Shown one piece after another: positions 52,314 through 60,470 of a stretch of 64,000 bases of DNA. The notes under the pieces were generated by a model, which was not told the DNA's origin, ran no database searches, and saw nothing but the letters and a program-made list of their open reading frames with translations. Within the stretch, counting starts at the first letter, position 1; each line of letters begins with the position of its first letter. The stretch spans positions 62,001 through 126,000 of the forward strand of contig CAJTMH010000001.1 in the NCBI GenBank assembly GCA_910577255.1, read 5' to 3'. A program made the position numbers and the translations under genes. Source of the stretch: an uncultured Duncaniella sp. (GTDB taxonomy: Bacteria; Bacteroidota; Bacteroidia; Bacteroidales; Muribaculaceae).

Positions 52314-52697
52314 ATGGAACGTAATTTTAACAAGAATGAGCTATACCCTGATTGTCCGATACGCAATATCCTTAATCGTATAAGCGATAAATGGACATTA
52401 CTGGTGCTTTATACCCTCAATGGTCATGAGTCAATGCGGTTCCGTGATCTTTCGGCAGAGTTGCAGGACATATCACAGAAGATGCTGGTCCTGACACTGC
52501 GCACGTTGGAATGTGACGGTTTTGTCAGGCGGAAAGTTTATGCAGAAGTACCTCCGAGGGTTGAATATATGCTTACTGATCGTGCTCACTCTCTGTTCCC
52601 GATTATCAACCAGTTGATTCAATGGGCTAAGGACCACATGGATGAAATACTCCTTGACAGGACGAAAGCTAAAAGCCAGTCCCATAAAGGACGTTAA
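52314..52697 (+). CDS. HxlR-family winged-helix regulator
   Basis: This 127-residue regulator has the conserved Cys in LYPDCPIRNI (near 14). Next are the winged helix (DKWTLLVLYTLNGHESMRFRDL, DISQKMLVLTLRTLECDGFV) and the wing VYAEVPPRVEYMLT. It is divergent from the five-gene operon that encodes NAD(P)-binding, PNPOx-like, macrodomain, SirTM and tannase-like proteins. It is a likely regulator of it, in response to electrophiles, oxidants or phenolic compounds. A terminator closes the gene at 52781. Confidence 0.93.
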   Translation: MERNFNKNELYPDCPIRNILNRISDKWTLLVLYTLNGHESMRFRDLSAELQDISQKMLVLTLRTLECDGFVRRKVYAEVPPRVEYMLTDRAHSLFPIINQLIQWAKDHMDEILLDRTKAKSQSHKGR

Positions 52698-52780
52698 CGT
52701 TGAAATCGCGTGTCAAGGGATGAAGGATTGAATCTCTATATTCGTCTCTACCACCCCACAATCACAAAGAGGGACCAAAT

Positions 52781-52827
52781 ATTTATCAGCCCGACGAAAG
52801 AACTTTTCTCTCGTCGGGCTGATAAAT
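52781..52827. terminator. Bidirectional intrinsic terminator
   Basis: A perfect 17-bp stem ATTTATCAGCCCGACGA / TCGTCGGGCTGATAAAT followed by GTTTTTATTT on the + strand, between the HxlR gene and the convergent membrane gene. Confidence 0.85.
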
Positions 52828-52831
52828 GTTT

Positions 52832-53383
52832 TTATTTCGTTGCGGTTAGATTTTTGAAGTCTCGTATGGTTCGTCGCATTATAATCACCGAGTATATTAA
52901 AGCGACAAACAATGCGCCAGAGATAAGCCAAACTACTTTATAATGGGCAAGTTTCCAAAGGTGGGACAGAAGCAACGTGAAGAACACTGTAAGGCAAATG
53001 GCAAGAACGATCTCTCCTATAAGGGCGGAGAGCCTGAGGCTTGCAACCTTATTCATTGTTTCCATTGGCGCATCTGTCAATACATTGATTTTTTTAGTCT
53101 GAAAATATAGATAGGTGTACCAGAGAGCCGATACTCCAAGAAAGATGCTCAAAAAGAATTTGAGGCCCGAAGGGAATATCTCTTCGTTGACACCTCCGAT
53201 TCCGGTAAGGAGGAACACGATTGCCAGCACACCGCACATGAGAATATTTTTGCGGTACAGCCTGGCGATACGTTTCTGCGCAGTGTCGCAAGTGGCGGTG
53301 TTGAGAGTGATTGTATCACCACTCTTTTGAGCGAGTACGTCGTCGAGGGTTGACATACTTTTTTTAAGTTCGTCCAGGTTCAT
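52832..53383 (-). CDS. Four-helix membrane protein coupled to an ECF sigma factor (possible anti-sigma)
   Basis: This 183-residue protein has an N-terminal cytoplasmic helix of 45 residues (LDELKKSMSTLDDVLAQ) and then four hydrophobic segments near 48-66, 74-93, 120-142 and 148-168. Its ATG lies 1 bp after the sigma stop, so the two are translationally coupled. In Bacteroidetes, small membrane proteins in this position often restrain the sigma factor. No known anti-sigma motif is visible, so the role is inferred from position. Confidence 0.75.
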   Translation of the reverse strand: MNLDELKKSMSTLDDVLAQKSGDTITLNTATCDTAQKRIARLYRKNILMCGVLAIVFLLTGIGGVNEEIFPSGLKFFLSIFLGVSALWYTYLYFQTKKINVLTDAPMETMNKVASLRLSALIGEIVLAICLTVFFTLLLSHLWKLAHYKVVWLISGALFVALIYSVIIMRRTIRDFKNLTATK

Positions 53384-53384
53384 A

Positions 53385-53879
53385 TTATTTCGATTTTGAG
53401 ATGAGTTTGTTTTTAATTCTATGAAGTTTTATGGCTACGTTGTTCCGCTCTATTCCGATTACATCTGCAATTTCCTCGTATGAGTATTCATCAAGCCATA
53501 AAAGGATAATAGCTTTCTCAATCGGAAGCAGTTGGTTTATCAATTCATGAAGAGCAGCAAGTTGTTCGGCCTTGTTGTCGTCAGCTTCCGAGGATATATC
53601 AGCGTCAGAGATTTCAAAGGGCAGGGTTTCAACTTTCGGCTTGTAATTGCGGATTGCCATTAGAGCCGAGTTGACGGCTACACGATAAACCCAAGTGGAG
53701 AGTTTGCTTGCTCCACGGAATTGTTCTAAACCCAACCAAAGGTTAGTACAGATTTCCTGACGTAGATCTTCGTAAGGTACTTTAGGTGTCGCATAGGCCC
53801 AGCAGACCTTGTTAATGATTCGGGAATATTCTTTGACGAAAGAAGCGAACTCCCTGCTTGTTTTTGGTGGACTTTCCAT
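53385..53879 (-). CDS. ECF-type RNA polymerase sigma factor
   Basis: This 164-residue sigma-70 family factor starts at ATG 53879. Region 2 is VPYEDLRQEICTNLWLGL and KLSTWVYRVAVNSALMAIR; region 4 is LPIEKAIILLWLDEYSYEEIADVIG with the HTH following (ERNNVAIKLHRIKNKL). Two AACGTT-centred palindromes (TAACGTTA 53895-53902 and GCAACGTTGC 53906-53915) lie upstream, near GTAAC on the minus strand at 53924-53928. That GTAAC resembles an autoregulated ECF -35 element. Partner: the membrane protein encoded 1 bp downstream. Confidence 0.92.
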   Translation of the reverse strand: MESPPKTSREFASFVKEYSRIINKVCWAYATPKVPYEDLRQEICTNLWLGLEQFRGASKLSTWVYRVAVNSALMAIRNYKPKVETLPFEISDADISSEADDNKAEQLAALHELINQLLPIEKAIILLWLDEYSYEEIADVIGIERNNVAIKLHRIKNKLISKSK

Positions 53880-53957
53880 TTTATTGATGTTTTGTAACGT
53901 TAGGTGCAACGTTGCCCCAAAAAGTTACACTCACCTCAAAAAATTTTTTTGCATGAG

Positions 53958-53997
53958 TAATCTCTACGTCTGCAAGTGGTTGCAGATGTAGAGATTA
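53958..53997 (-). terminator. Hairpin after the winged-helix regulator gene
   Basis: Stem TAATCTCTAC-TCTGCAA / TTGCAGA-GTAGAGATTA with one mismatch and a 4-nt loop, 19 bp beyond the stop at 54017. No good T-run follows, so it may be a terminator or a processing site. Confidence 0.55.
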
Positions 53998-54016
53998 CTA
54001 TATAACTAGTATCCGC

Positions 54017-54298
54017 TTAAAGGTTCAGATACTCTTTGAGAGCATTGACATATTCTTCAAATGCTTTTCGTCCCAGTTCGGTGACTTGGCATACCGTGCG
54101 AGTTTTCTTGCCGACAAATCCTTTTTCCATGGAAATATATCCGGCGGTTGAGAGTTTGTCGAGCTGTACACTAAGATTACCTGCGGTTGCTTCGGTTTTT
54201 TCTTTTAGAAAGACAAAATCCGCTTCGTCAACATTCATTAGAATAGACATTACCGCAAGACGTAGTTGCGAGTGCAACAGCGGATCAAGTTCTTTCAT
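54017..54298 (-). CDS. Winged-helix transcriptional regulator (HTH_34-like)
   Basis: This 93-residue protein is one winged helix: LRLAVMSILMNVDEADFVFLKEK, AGNLSVQLDKLSTAGYI and the wing GFVGKKTRTVCQVTELG. It has no sensor domain. Its ATG overlaps the preceding membrane gene's stop by 4 bp. Two 17-bp palindromes upstream of that membrane gene (54957-54973, 55037-55053) are the likely binding sites, giving autoregulation. Such short regulators with a membrane partner are common in Bacteroidetes; the signal is unknown. Confidence 0.88.
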   Translation of the reverse strand: MKELDPLLHSQLRLAVMSILMNVDEADFVFLKEKTEATAGNLSVQLDKLSTAGYISMEKGFVGKKTRTVCQVTELGRKAFEEYVNALKEYLNL

Positions 54299-54927
54299 TT
54301 TCCCTCGGCTTTAATTTTTCGTGAAATAATGAATGCTGGCACAATGAACATCAGCAAGAAGCAAAGAATGTAGAGAGGAACTACCCAGGAATAGAGCAAC
54401 GGAATCTGACAAAGATTACAGATGATGATGGCGAACCCTGAAAAAATTGAGAACAGTCCTCCAAAAACATAAGATTTTTCACAAAGTAGCAATCCGCTGA
54501 CGGTTGCTCCAAAGCCAACTATGATAAATGCGTAGTAGAACATCGCGAGCCACGCCATCGGGTAGCCACACTGTTGTGAGATGAAGCAAATGATTGTCAG
54601 CCCTATGGCGATATACCCAACGCATTTCCATACTCCTTCACTTACCTTGTCAAGGTATGTCTTAGTTCTGCTTTTCTCTCGCTTACTCTCCTTAAGAATG
54701 ATGTTTGCAGGTATGCCGATAACAGGAATAGCAAACCATAGGAGGTTAAACCATGGGTTATGTGTGGTTGAAAGGAGAATCCAGGCAGCAACTGCTGTGA
54801 CGATGACGAGTACGCCCCACATCACCGAGATTCTGAGGTCTGGCGAAGCTACTCTGCGCTTCGTGCTTTGAATCATGGATGCAATCAGCTCCATGCTCTC
54901 TTGTGGTGTTAGTTTCTTGTCTTCCAT
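54295..54927 (-). CDS. Polytopic membrane protein coupled to a winged-helix regulator
   Basis: This 210-residue protein starts at ATG 54927. A cytoplasmic N-terminus of 35 residues (TPQESMELIASMIQ) precedes about six hydrophobic segments (VMWGVLVIVTAVAAWILL, VGYIAIGLTIICFIS and others). No family motif is recognised. The 4-bp overlap with the winged-helix gene means coupled translation. It may sense a membrane signal for that regulator or be its controlled product. Confidence 0.8.
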   Translation of the reverse strand: MEDKKLTPQESMELIASMIQSTKRRVASPDLRISVMWGVLVIVTAVAAWILLSTTHNPWFNLLWFAIPVIGIPANIILKESKREKSRTKTYLDKVSEGVWKCVGYIAIGLTIICFISQQCGYPMAWLAMFYYAFIIVGFGATVSGLLLCEKSYVFGGLFSIFSGFAIIICNLCQIPLLYSWVVPLYILCFLLMFIVPAFIISRKIKAEGK

Positions 54928-54956
54928 ATTCGGGAAAATTAGAGGGTTTGTAAAGT

Positions 54957-54973
54957 GGTTTATATTATAAACC
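54957..54973. promoter_or_regulatory. Operator-like palindrome A
   Basis: GGTTTATATTATAAACC: 8-bp arms around one central base, 30 bp before the membrane-gene ATG. The same pattern recurs at 55037-55053. Confidence 0.65.
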
Positions 54974-54984
54974 ATTGTTGTCTT

Positions 54985-55013
54985 AAAAAAGAGCGGTCGC
55001 GCGTTACCGCTCT
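54985..55013 (-). terminator. Intrinsic terminator between the AraC gene and the membrane operon
   Basis: On the minus strand stem AGAGCGGT / ACCGCTCT (55013-55006 and 54997-54990), then TTTTTT. It lies downstream of the AraC stop but also just after the -33/-7 promoter at 55025-55055, so it could act as an attenuator of the membrane operon. Confidence 0.7.
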
Positions 55014-55024
55014 AATTTCAGTTG

Positions 55025-55055
55025 CAAAATTAATGCGGTTTATTTTATAAACCAA
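55025..55055 (-). promoter_or_regulatory. Promoter of the membrane-protein/winged-helix operon
   Basis: Minus-strand TTG (55053-55055), 20 bp, TAATTTTG (55025-55032). Palindrome B occupies the spacer and overlaps the TTG, as expected of a repressor site. Confidence 0.65.
55037..55053. promoter_or_regulatory. Operator-like palindrome B
   Basis: GGTTTATTTTATAAACC: arms GGTTTAT / ATAAACC around TTT. It sits between and partly over the -33 and -7 boxes of the promoter at 55025-55055. Same consensus as palindrome A. Confidence 0.7.
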
Positions 55056-55103
55056 ATTTTAAGGCAACTTTTTTCAAAAAAATCGACCTTTTGTTTATAG
55101 ACC

Positions 55104-55997
55104 TTATGCCTCTGATTGTGGGGCGGAGCACATCTTGGACCGGAATGCGGTGGGTGATAGGCCTGTGTGTTTTTTGAAGAATTTGCAGAAGGCCGCCATC
55201 TCTGAGAAATGTAGTTCGCTTGCTATGTCCTGCACGGACACCTTAGTGTCCTTTAACAGTGAAGAGGCCTGTTGGAGCAGTTCGTCACGAATCACGGCAT
55301 AAGGTGTTTTACCGAGTTTTTCACTCACCACTCTTGACAGATGCTTTGATGAAAGACATAGTTTACTTGCATAGAAGTCCACGTTGTGCTCCGATTTGTA
55401 GTATCTCCACACTAATTTTAGAAAGCTCCTCATGATGGTGTCCTGGCGGTTTTCCACTCCGTCATTATCCTCAAGTGCTTTTCGTTTATGCTGCATCAGG
55501 TTTCCCGCCTCGAGCATGAAGCTGCGGAAATATGTCTGACACAATTCTGTGCGGTAGTGATGGCTTGTAGCCGTAAGGGAACCTTTCAGCAGCTCAAGCT
55601 GCCGGGATAGGAGGGTGGTCTCTTGACTGTCAAGCGGCAGCAGCGGTATGGCGTGCCTGTCCTTGAATGATTCGGAATCTGCCGGCTTCAGGCCATTGAG
55701 CGATTCATTTGTGAACATGTAGTTGGGCAATAGACACCATGCCTTCAGATCTCTGCTCATTTCAATGAATTCCACCGGTTCCCATACAAGCATGTCTATG
55801 AGATAATTGGCCTCTACGCGTGTGATATGATTTCCCACGCGCATGGTGAGCCCTCCATGTTCCACCAGGAGGAATACCCTGCATTCATGTATGGATAGGC
55901 CGATTAAATTCTGAAATAAATCAGGGGATATCAAAAGCACGCGGTCCGCAATGGAATTTTGTGCCGGAAACATAGTTATCAGTTCTGACTGTGTCAT
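55104..55997 (-). CDS. AraC-family transcriptional regulator
   Basis: This 297-residue regulator starts at ATG 55997 (a GTG lies 9 bp further upstream). The N-terminal cupin-like sensor (CRVFLLVEHGGLTMRVGNHI) is followed by two helix-turn-helix units: VDFYASKLCLSSKHLSRVVSE and VQDIASELHFSEMAAFCKFFKK, ending GLSPTAFRS. It is divergent from the RND efflux operon and is its likely regulator. The space between them holds -7 boxes TAAATTTG (56018-56025, minus) and TAATTTTG (56145-56152, plus). Confidence 0.92.
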   Translation of the reverse strand: MTQSELITMFPAQNSIADRVLLISPDLFQNLIGLSIHECRVFLLVEHGGLTMRVGNHITRVEANYLIDMLVWEPVEFIEMSRDLKAWCLLPNYMFTNESLNGLKPADSESFKDRHAIPLLPLDSQETTLLSRQLELLKGSLTATSHHYRTELCQTYFRSFMLEAGNLMQHKRKALEDNDGVENRQDTIMRSFLKLVWRYYKSEHNVDFYASKLCLSSKHLSRVVSEKLGKTPYAVIRDELLQQASSLLKDTKVSVQDIASELHFSEMAAFCKFFKKHTGLSPTAFRSKMCSAPQSEA

Positions 55998-56175
55998 TAG
56001 AAGCACTGTTTGGAGTGCAAATTTAGGATTAATGCGTTGATTGGAAAATAAAATCAGGACTAAAAAATGTCTTGAATGACAATAATGCGCACTATGGACA
56101 ATATTACGTCCAATGGGTATAAGCGATACCTTGGCTATGGAGTGTAATTTTGCGTCAAATTTACATTCTCATTTT

Positions 56176-57315
56176 ATGTCTTATAAGAAACATATCATTG
56201 CTATTGCTCTCATCGGCCCTGTGCTTTATTCCTGTGGAAAAAGCTCAGGCGAGCAGAAGATGGATGCCCCGCAGGAATATCCATTACTCGTGGTGGCCCC
56301 ACAGGATAAGAATTTATCAGTAAAATACACCGCCGTGCTCGAGGGCCGGCAAGACGTTGAGGTGCGTCCTGAAGTATCAGGTCTTATCACCAAGGTGTGT
56401 ATAGATGAAGGTGCGAAGGTGCGCAAAGGTCAGGTCCTTTTCATAATTGACCAAGTCCCTTATCGGGCAGCCCTGCAGAAAGCTCAGGCAGCCGTGGCCA
56501 CGGCAGAGGCAACGTTGGCCAACGCGAAACTCTCATTGGAAGGCAAGGAGGAGCTATTTAAGGAAAAGGTGATTTCTGACTTTGAGTTGCGCACAGCTCA
56601 AAATTCTTATAAAAGCGCGGAGGCGGCATTGCTACAGGCGAAAGCCGAGCTGCGTGACGCTGAAAACAATCTTTCGTACACTGAAGTGAAAAGCCCGGTT
56701 GACGGTGTGGCTGGCATGACATCCTATCGTATTGGTGCGCTTGTCGGTCCCACAATGGCATCTCCACTTATAACTGTGTCCGATAATTCAAGCATGTATG
56801 CCTATTTTTCTCTTGCCGAAAAGCAAGCTCTTGAATTGACCTCAAAATATGGCTCCCTGCAGGACGCTGTAAAGTCATATCCTGCTATATCACTTGAACT
56901 TAAGGATGGTGAGATATATGGTGAGCAGGGACATATCGATGTGATAAGCGGTATGGTTGACAAGACTACAGGCTCTGTCTCCATGCGTGCTAATTTCCCG
57001 AATGCTTCGGGACAGCTACTGAGCGGAGGCTCTGCCAATGTTATTCTTCCATATCAACAATCGGCGGCATTGGTTATTCCTCAGGGGGCTACCTATGAAA
57101 TACAGAATCGTATTTTCACATATAAAGTGGTCGACGGAACAGCTGTCTCAACCCCTATTGAGGTTTTCAAGATAAATGATGGTAAGGAATATATCGTTTT
57201 GTCCGGAATAAACGTTGGGGATACGATCGTAGCCGAAGGAGCCGGTCTGCTTAAAGCCGGAACTAAGGTGACTCAGATGAAACCCCGGACTAAAGAGCAG
57301 GAGGAAAAGAAATGA
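56176..57315 (+). CDS. RND efflux periplasmic adaptor (membrane fusion protein)
   Basis: This 379-residue lipoprotein has a lipobox at VLYSCGKSS (Cys near 16); start ATG 56176. The adaptor fold is visible: a barrel-sandwich strand SGLITKVCIDEGAKVRKGQVLFII is broken by the coiled-coil hairpin near 90-160 (AALQKAQAAVATAEATLANAK, SYKSAEAALLQAKAELR). NLSYTEVKSPVDGVAG follows, then beta-barrel and C-terminal domains. It joins the RND pump to the outer-membrane channel. It is in an operon with both (4-bp overlaps). Confidence 0.93.
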   Translation: MSYKKHIIAIALIGPVLYSCGKSSGEQKMDAPQEYPLLVVAPQDKNLSVKYTAVLEGRQDVEVRPEVSGLITKVCIDEGAKVRKGQVLFIIDQVPYRAALQKAQAAVATAEATLANAKLSLEGKEELFKEKVISDFELRTAQNSYKSAEAALLQAKAELRDAENNLSYTEVKSPVDGVAGMTSYRIGALVGPTMASPLITVSDNSSMYAYFSLAEKQALELTSKYGSLQDAVKSYPAISLELKDGEIYGEQGHIDVISGMVDKTTGSVSMRANFPNASGQLLSGGSANVILPYQQSAALVIPQGATYEIQNRIFTYKVVDGTAVSTPIEVFKINDGKEYIVLSGINVGDTIVAEGAGLLKAGTKVTQMKPRTKEQEEKK

Positions 57316-60300
57316 ACATCCAGAGATTCATTGACCGGCCTATTCTCTCCATAGTGATATCAGTGGTGATTGTGGTGGCCGGCTTGATAGGCCTTTTCGC
57401 CCTTGCTGTGGAGCAATATCCCGACATCGCACCACCTACTGTCAGGGTTTCGGCCACTTACAGCGGAGCCAATGCTGAGACAGTGCAGAAGAGTGTGATT
57501 GTCCCGCTTGAAGAAGCTATCAACGGTGTGGAGAATATGACTTATATGACCTCTACCGCAAGTAACACCGGCAGTGGTGAGGTCACAATATTTTTCAAGC
57601 AGGGTAGTGATGGCGACATGGCTGCAGTGAACGTGCAGAACAGTGTCTCTACTGCCACTGCGCTTTTGCCCGCTGAAGTTACCAAGGTCGGTGTCACAAC
57701 TCGTAAACGTCAGAACAGTACCCTGATGGTGTTTGGCCTTTTCAGCCCTAACGGAACCTATGATGAGACCTTCCTGACCAATTACATGAATATCAATGTC
57801 AAACCTGGTATTCAGCGTATCACCGGTGTGGGTGAGGTTAACGTGATGGGTGGTGCTTACGCCATGCGTATCTGGCTCAAGCCCGATGTGATGGCGCAAT
57901 ATGGATTGGTGCCTGACGATGTGACTGCCGCGCTTTCGAGCCAAAACATTGAGGCATCCACTGGTGCCATAGGTGAGGATTCGGAAAATGTGTTCCAGTA
58001 CACACTGAAGTATCGTGGCCGTCTTGAGGAGGAAAGCGAATTTGAGGAAATAATCATACGTGCCTATGACGACGGACGCATACTCCGGCTTAAGGATGTG
58101 GCCGATGTGGAACTCGGAGCCCAGAGTTATTCTTATAAGGGCTTTGTGAACGGTCTGCCCGGTGCCACATGTATGATTAACCAGATCTCAGGTTCGAATG
58201 CCAACGAGATTATCATAAATATTGAGAGCTATCTCGAACAGGTCAAGAAATCGCTTCCCGACGATGTTGAACTCGTGCAGCTGATGAGCACCAAGACATT
58301 CCTTGACGCTTCTATCAATAAAGTGATCGAGACTCTGCTTGAGGCTATCATTCTTGTGGTACTTGTGGTGTACTTCTTCTTGCAGAATCCACGTTCAACT
58401 CTTATCCCTACCATAAGCATTTTCGTGTCGCTTATCGGTACGTTTGCCGTACTTTATATCGCCGGTTTCAGTATCAATCTTCTCACACTTTTCGCACTCG
58501 TTCTCGCCATCGGAACGATAGTGGATGATGCCATTATCGTGGTGGAGGCGGTCCAGACAAAATTTGATGAGGGATATAAATCTACCTATCGTGCAGCGGT
58601 TGATGCCATGGGTGGTGTATCGTCAGCCTTGGTGACATCCACGCTTGTGTTTATGGCTGTGTTCGTTCCGGTGTCATTCATGGGAGGGACATCAGGTGTG
58701 TTCTATACGCAGTTCGGTATAACAATGGCTGTGGCTGTCGGCATTTCGGCTGTCAACGCTCTTACTCTCTCTCCGGCGCTTTGTGCTCTTTTGCTTCGTC
58801 CTAACCAGGAAGTGACAGAGGGGAGCAAACTCGAGTTTTCCACCAGATTCCGTCTGGCATTTGATGCGACATTCAAAAAAATTGTGCGTAAATATGTCGG
58901 AGGGGTGTTCTTCATCATAAAACATAAATGGCTCGGATGGTCAGTCCTTGCTGTGGCATGCGGTCTTCTTGTATGGTTGATGGGTACTACCAAGACCGGT
59001 CTTGTCCCCAATGAGGACACAGGCACAATGTTCATGAGTTTTGACTCTCCCGCCGGAAGCACCCTTGCCGAGACAGAGTCAATCATGCAGGAAATACAGG
59101 CAGAACTTAAAGAATTGCCGCAGATTGATAATTTCAACATGGTGGCCGGTTTCGGTATGGCTTCGGGCAACGGTTCATCACATGGCATGTTCATCATCAA
59201 GCTTAAGCCTTGGGAGGACCGCACAGGTGAGAATGACAATATCGACGCTATCCGAAGTGAGATATACCGACGCACCGCACACATCAAGAATGCACGTCTT
59301 TTCATTTTTGCGCCCCCTATGATCCAGGGTTACGGATCAGGCAACAGTTTCGATGTGTATATCCAGGACCGTTCAGGTAAGGGGTATGACGAGTTGAGCA
59401 AGGTGACAACCGATTTCCTTGAGGCCCTTAACAAGCGCCCCGAGATCGAAATGGCGCAGACTTCATTCAGTGCTAACTTCCCACAGTACACAATTGATGT
59501 CGACGAAGCCCAGTGTCAACGTGCAGGCACTACTACCAGCGAGGTGCTTAATGTGCTTTCAGGATATTTCGGCAGTATCTATGCCTCTAACTTCAACCGT
59601 TTCACCAAGATATATCGAGTGATAGTGCAGGCACCTTACAACTATCGTGACGGCATGGAGGCCCTTGATAATATATATGTAAGGACTTCCGGCGGAATGG
59701 CGCCAATAAGCCAGTTTGTCACACTGACTAAGACTTACGGTGCCGAATCGCTCATGCGTTTCAACATGTTTGCCGCCATAAATGTCCAGGGTATGCCCGC
59801 TCAGGGTTACAGTTCCGGTGATGTTATCAATGCAATCAATGAAGTTGCCGCCGAGACATTGCCTACTGGTTTCGGATTTGAGTTCTCAGGCATGACACGT
59901 GAGGAGGAACAGACAGGTAGCAGTCATACCACTGTCATAATCTATGGCATCTGCATCTTGTTCATCTATCTTATCCTCTGCGCGCTCTATGAGAGTTTGT
60001 TCATTCCGTTGGCTGTAATTCTTTCAGTCCCATTTGGCTTGATGGGAAGCTTCCTTTTTGCCAAATTGTGGGGAATAGAGAATAATATCTATCTGCAGAC
60101 AGGTTTGATTATGCTTATCGGTCTGTTGGCCAAGACTGCGATACTTCTTACAGAGTATGGCACAGAGCGCCGCAAGGCAGGTATGTCACTCACACAAGCG
60201 GCTATGTCGGCTGCCTCGGTGCGTCTGCGACCGATTCTCATGACTGCCTTGACAATGATTTTCGGTCTTCTGCCATTGATGTTTGCCACCGGAGTAGGTG

Positions 60301-60470
60301 CAAACGGTAACACCTCGCTTGGTGTCGGGGTAGTAGGCGGAATGATCATAGGAACTATTGGACTCCTGTTCGTTACACCGGCATTCTTCATCACTTTCCA
60401 ATGGATTGAGGAAAAAGTCATGGGACGTCGACTTAAAGAACGTGAAAAAGAAAAAGAACTCTCAAAATGA
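57312..60470 (+). CDS. RND-family efflux pump, HAE1 type
   Basis: This 1052-residue inner-membrane pump has twelve helices and two large periplasmic loops. The N-terminus FIDRPILSIVISVVIVVAGLI and QYPDIAPPTVRVSATYSGA are typical of AcrB/MexB relatives. The TM4 proton-relay aspartates are in LAIGTIVDDAIIVVEAV. The C-terminal half has AVILSVPFGLMGS and ILMTALTMIFGLLPLMFATG. It exports hydrophobic drugs, bile salts or dyes using proton-motive force. It is translationally coupled to the adaptor and the outer-membrane channel. Confidence 0.96.
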   Translation: MNIQRFIDRPILSIVISVVIVVAGLIGLFALAVEQYPDIAPPTVRVSATYSGANAETVQKSVIVPLEEAINGVENMTYMTSTASNTGSGEVTIFFKQGSDGDMAAVNVQNSVSTATALLPAEVTKVGVTTRKRQNSTLMVFGLFSPNGTYDETFLTNYMNINVKPGIQRITGVGEVNVMGGAYAMRIWLKPDVMAQYGLVPDDVTAALSSQNIEASTGAIGEDSENVFQYTLKYRGRLEEESEFEEIIIRAYDDGRILRLKDVADVELGAQSYSYKGFVNGLPGATCMINQISGSNANEIIINIESYLEQVKKSLPDDVELVQLMSTKTFLDASINKVIETLLEAIILVVLVVYFFLQNPRSTLIPTISIFVSLIGTFAVLYIAGFSINLLTLFALVLAIGTIVDDAIIVVEAVQTKFDEGYKSTYRAAVDAMGGVSSALVTSTLVFMAVFVPVSFMGGTSGVFYTQFGITMAVAVGISAVNALTLSPALCALLLRPNQEVTEGSKLEFSTRFRLAFDATFKKIVRKYVGGVFFIIKHKWLGWSVLAVACGLLVWLMGTTKTGLVPNEDTGTMFMSFDSPAGSTLAETESIMQEIQAELKELPQIDNFNMVAGFGMASGNGSSHGMFIIKLKPWEDRTGENDNIDAIRSEIYRRTAHIKNARLFIFAPPMIQGYGSGNSFDVYIQDRSGKGYDELSKVTTDFLEALNKRPEIEMAQTSFSANFPQYTIDVDEAQCQRAGTTTSEVLNVLSGYFGSIYASNFNRFTKIYRVIVQAPYNYRDGMEALDNIYVRTSGGMAPISQFVTLTKTYGAESLMRFNMFAAINVQGMPAQGYSSGDVINAINEVAAETLPTGFGFEFSGMTREEEQTGSSHTTVIIYGICILFIYLILCALYESLFIPLAVILSVPFGLMGSFLFAKLWGIENNIYLQTGLIMLIGLLAKTAILLTEYGTERRKAGMSLTQAAMSAASVRLRPILMTALTMIFGLLPLMFATGVGANGNTSLGVGVVGGMIIGTIGLLFVTPAFFITFQWIEEKVMGRRLKEREKEKELSK

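Noticed and set aside
58703..59305. 200-codon minus-strand frame inside the RND pump
   Set aside because: Antisense shadow with no independent promoter or motif.
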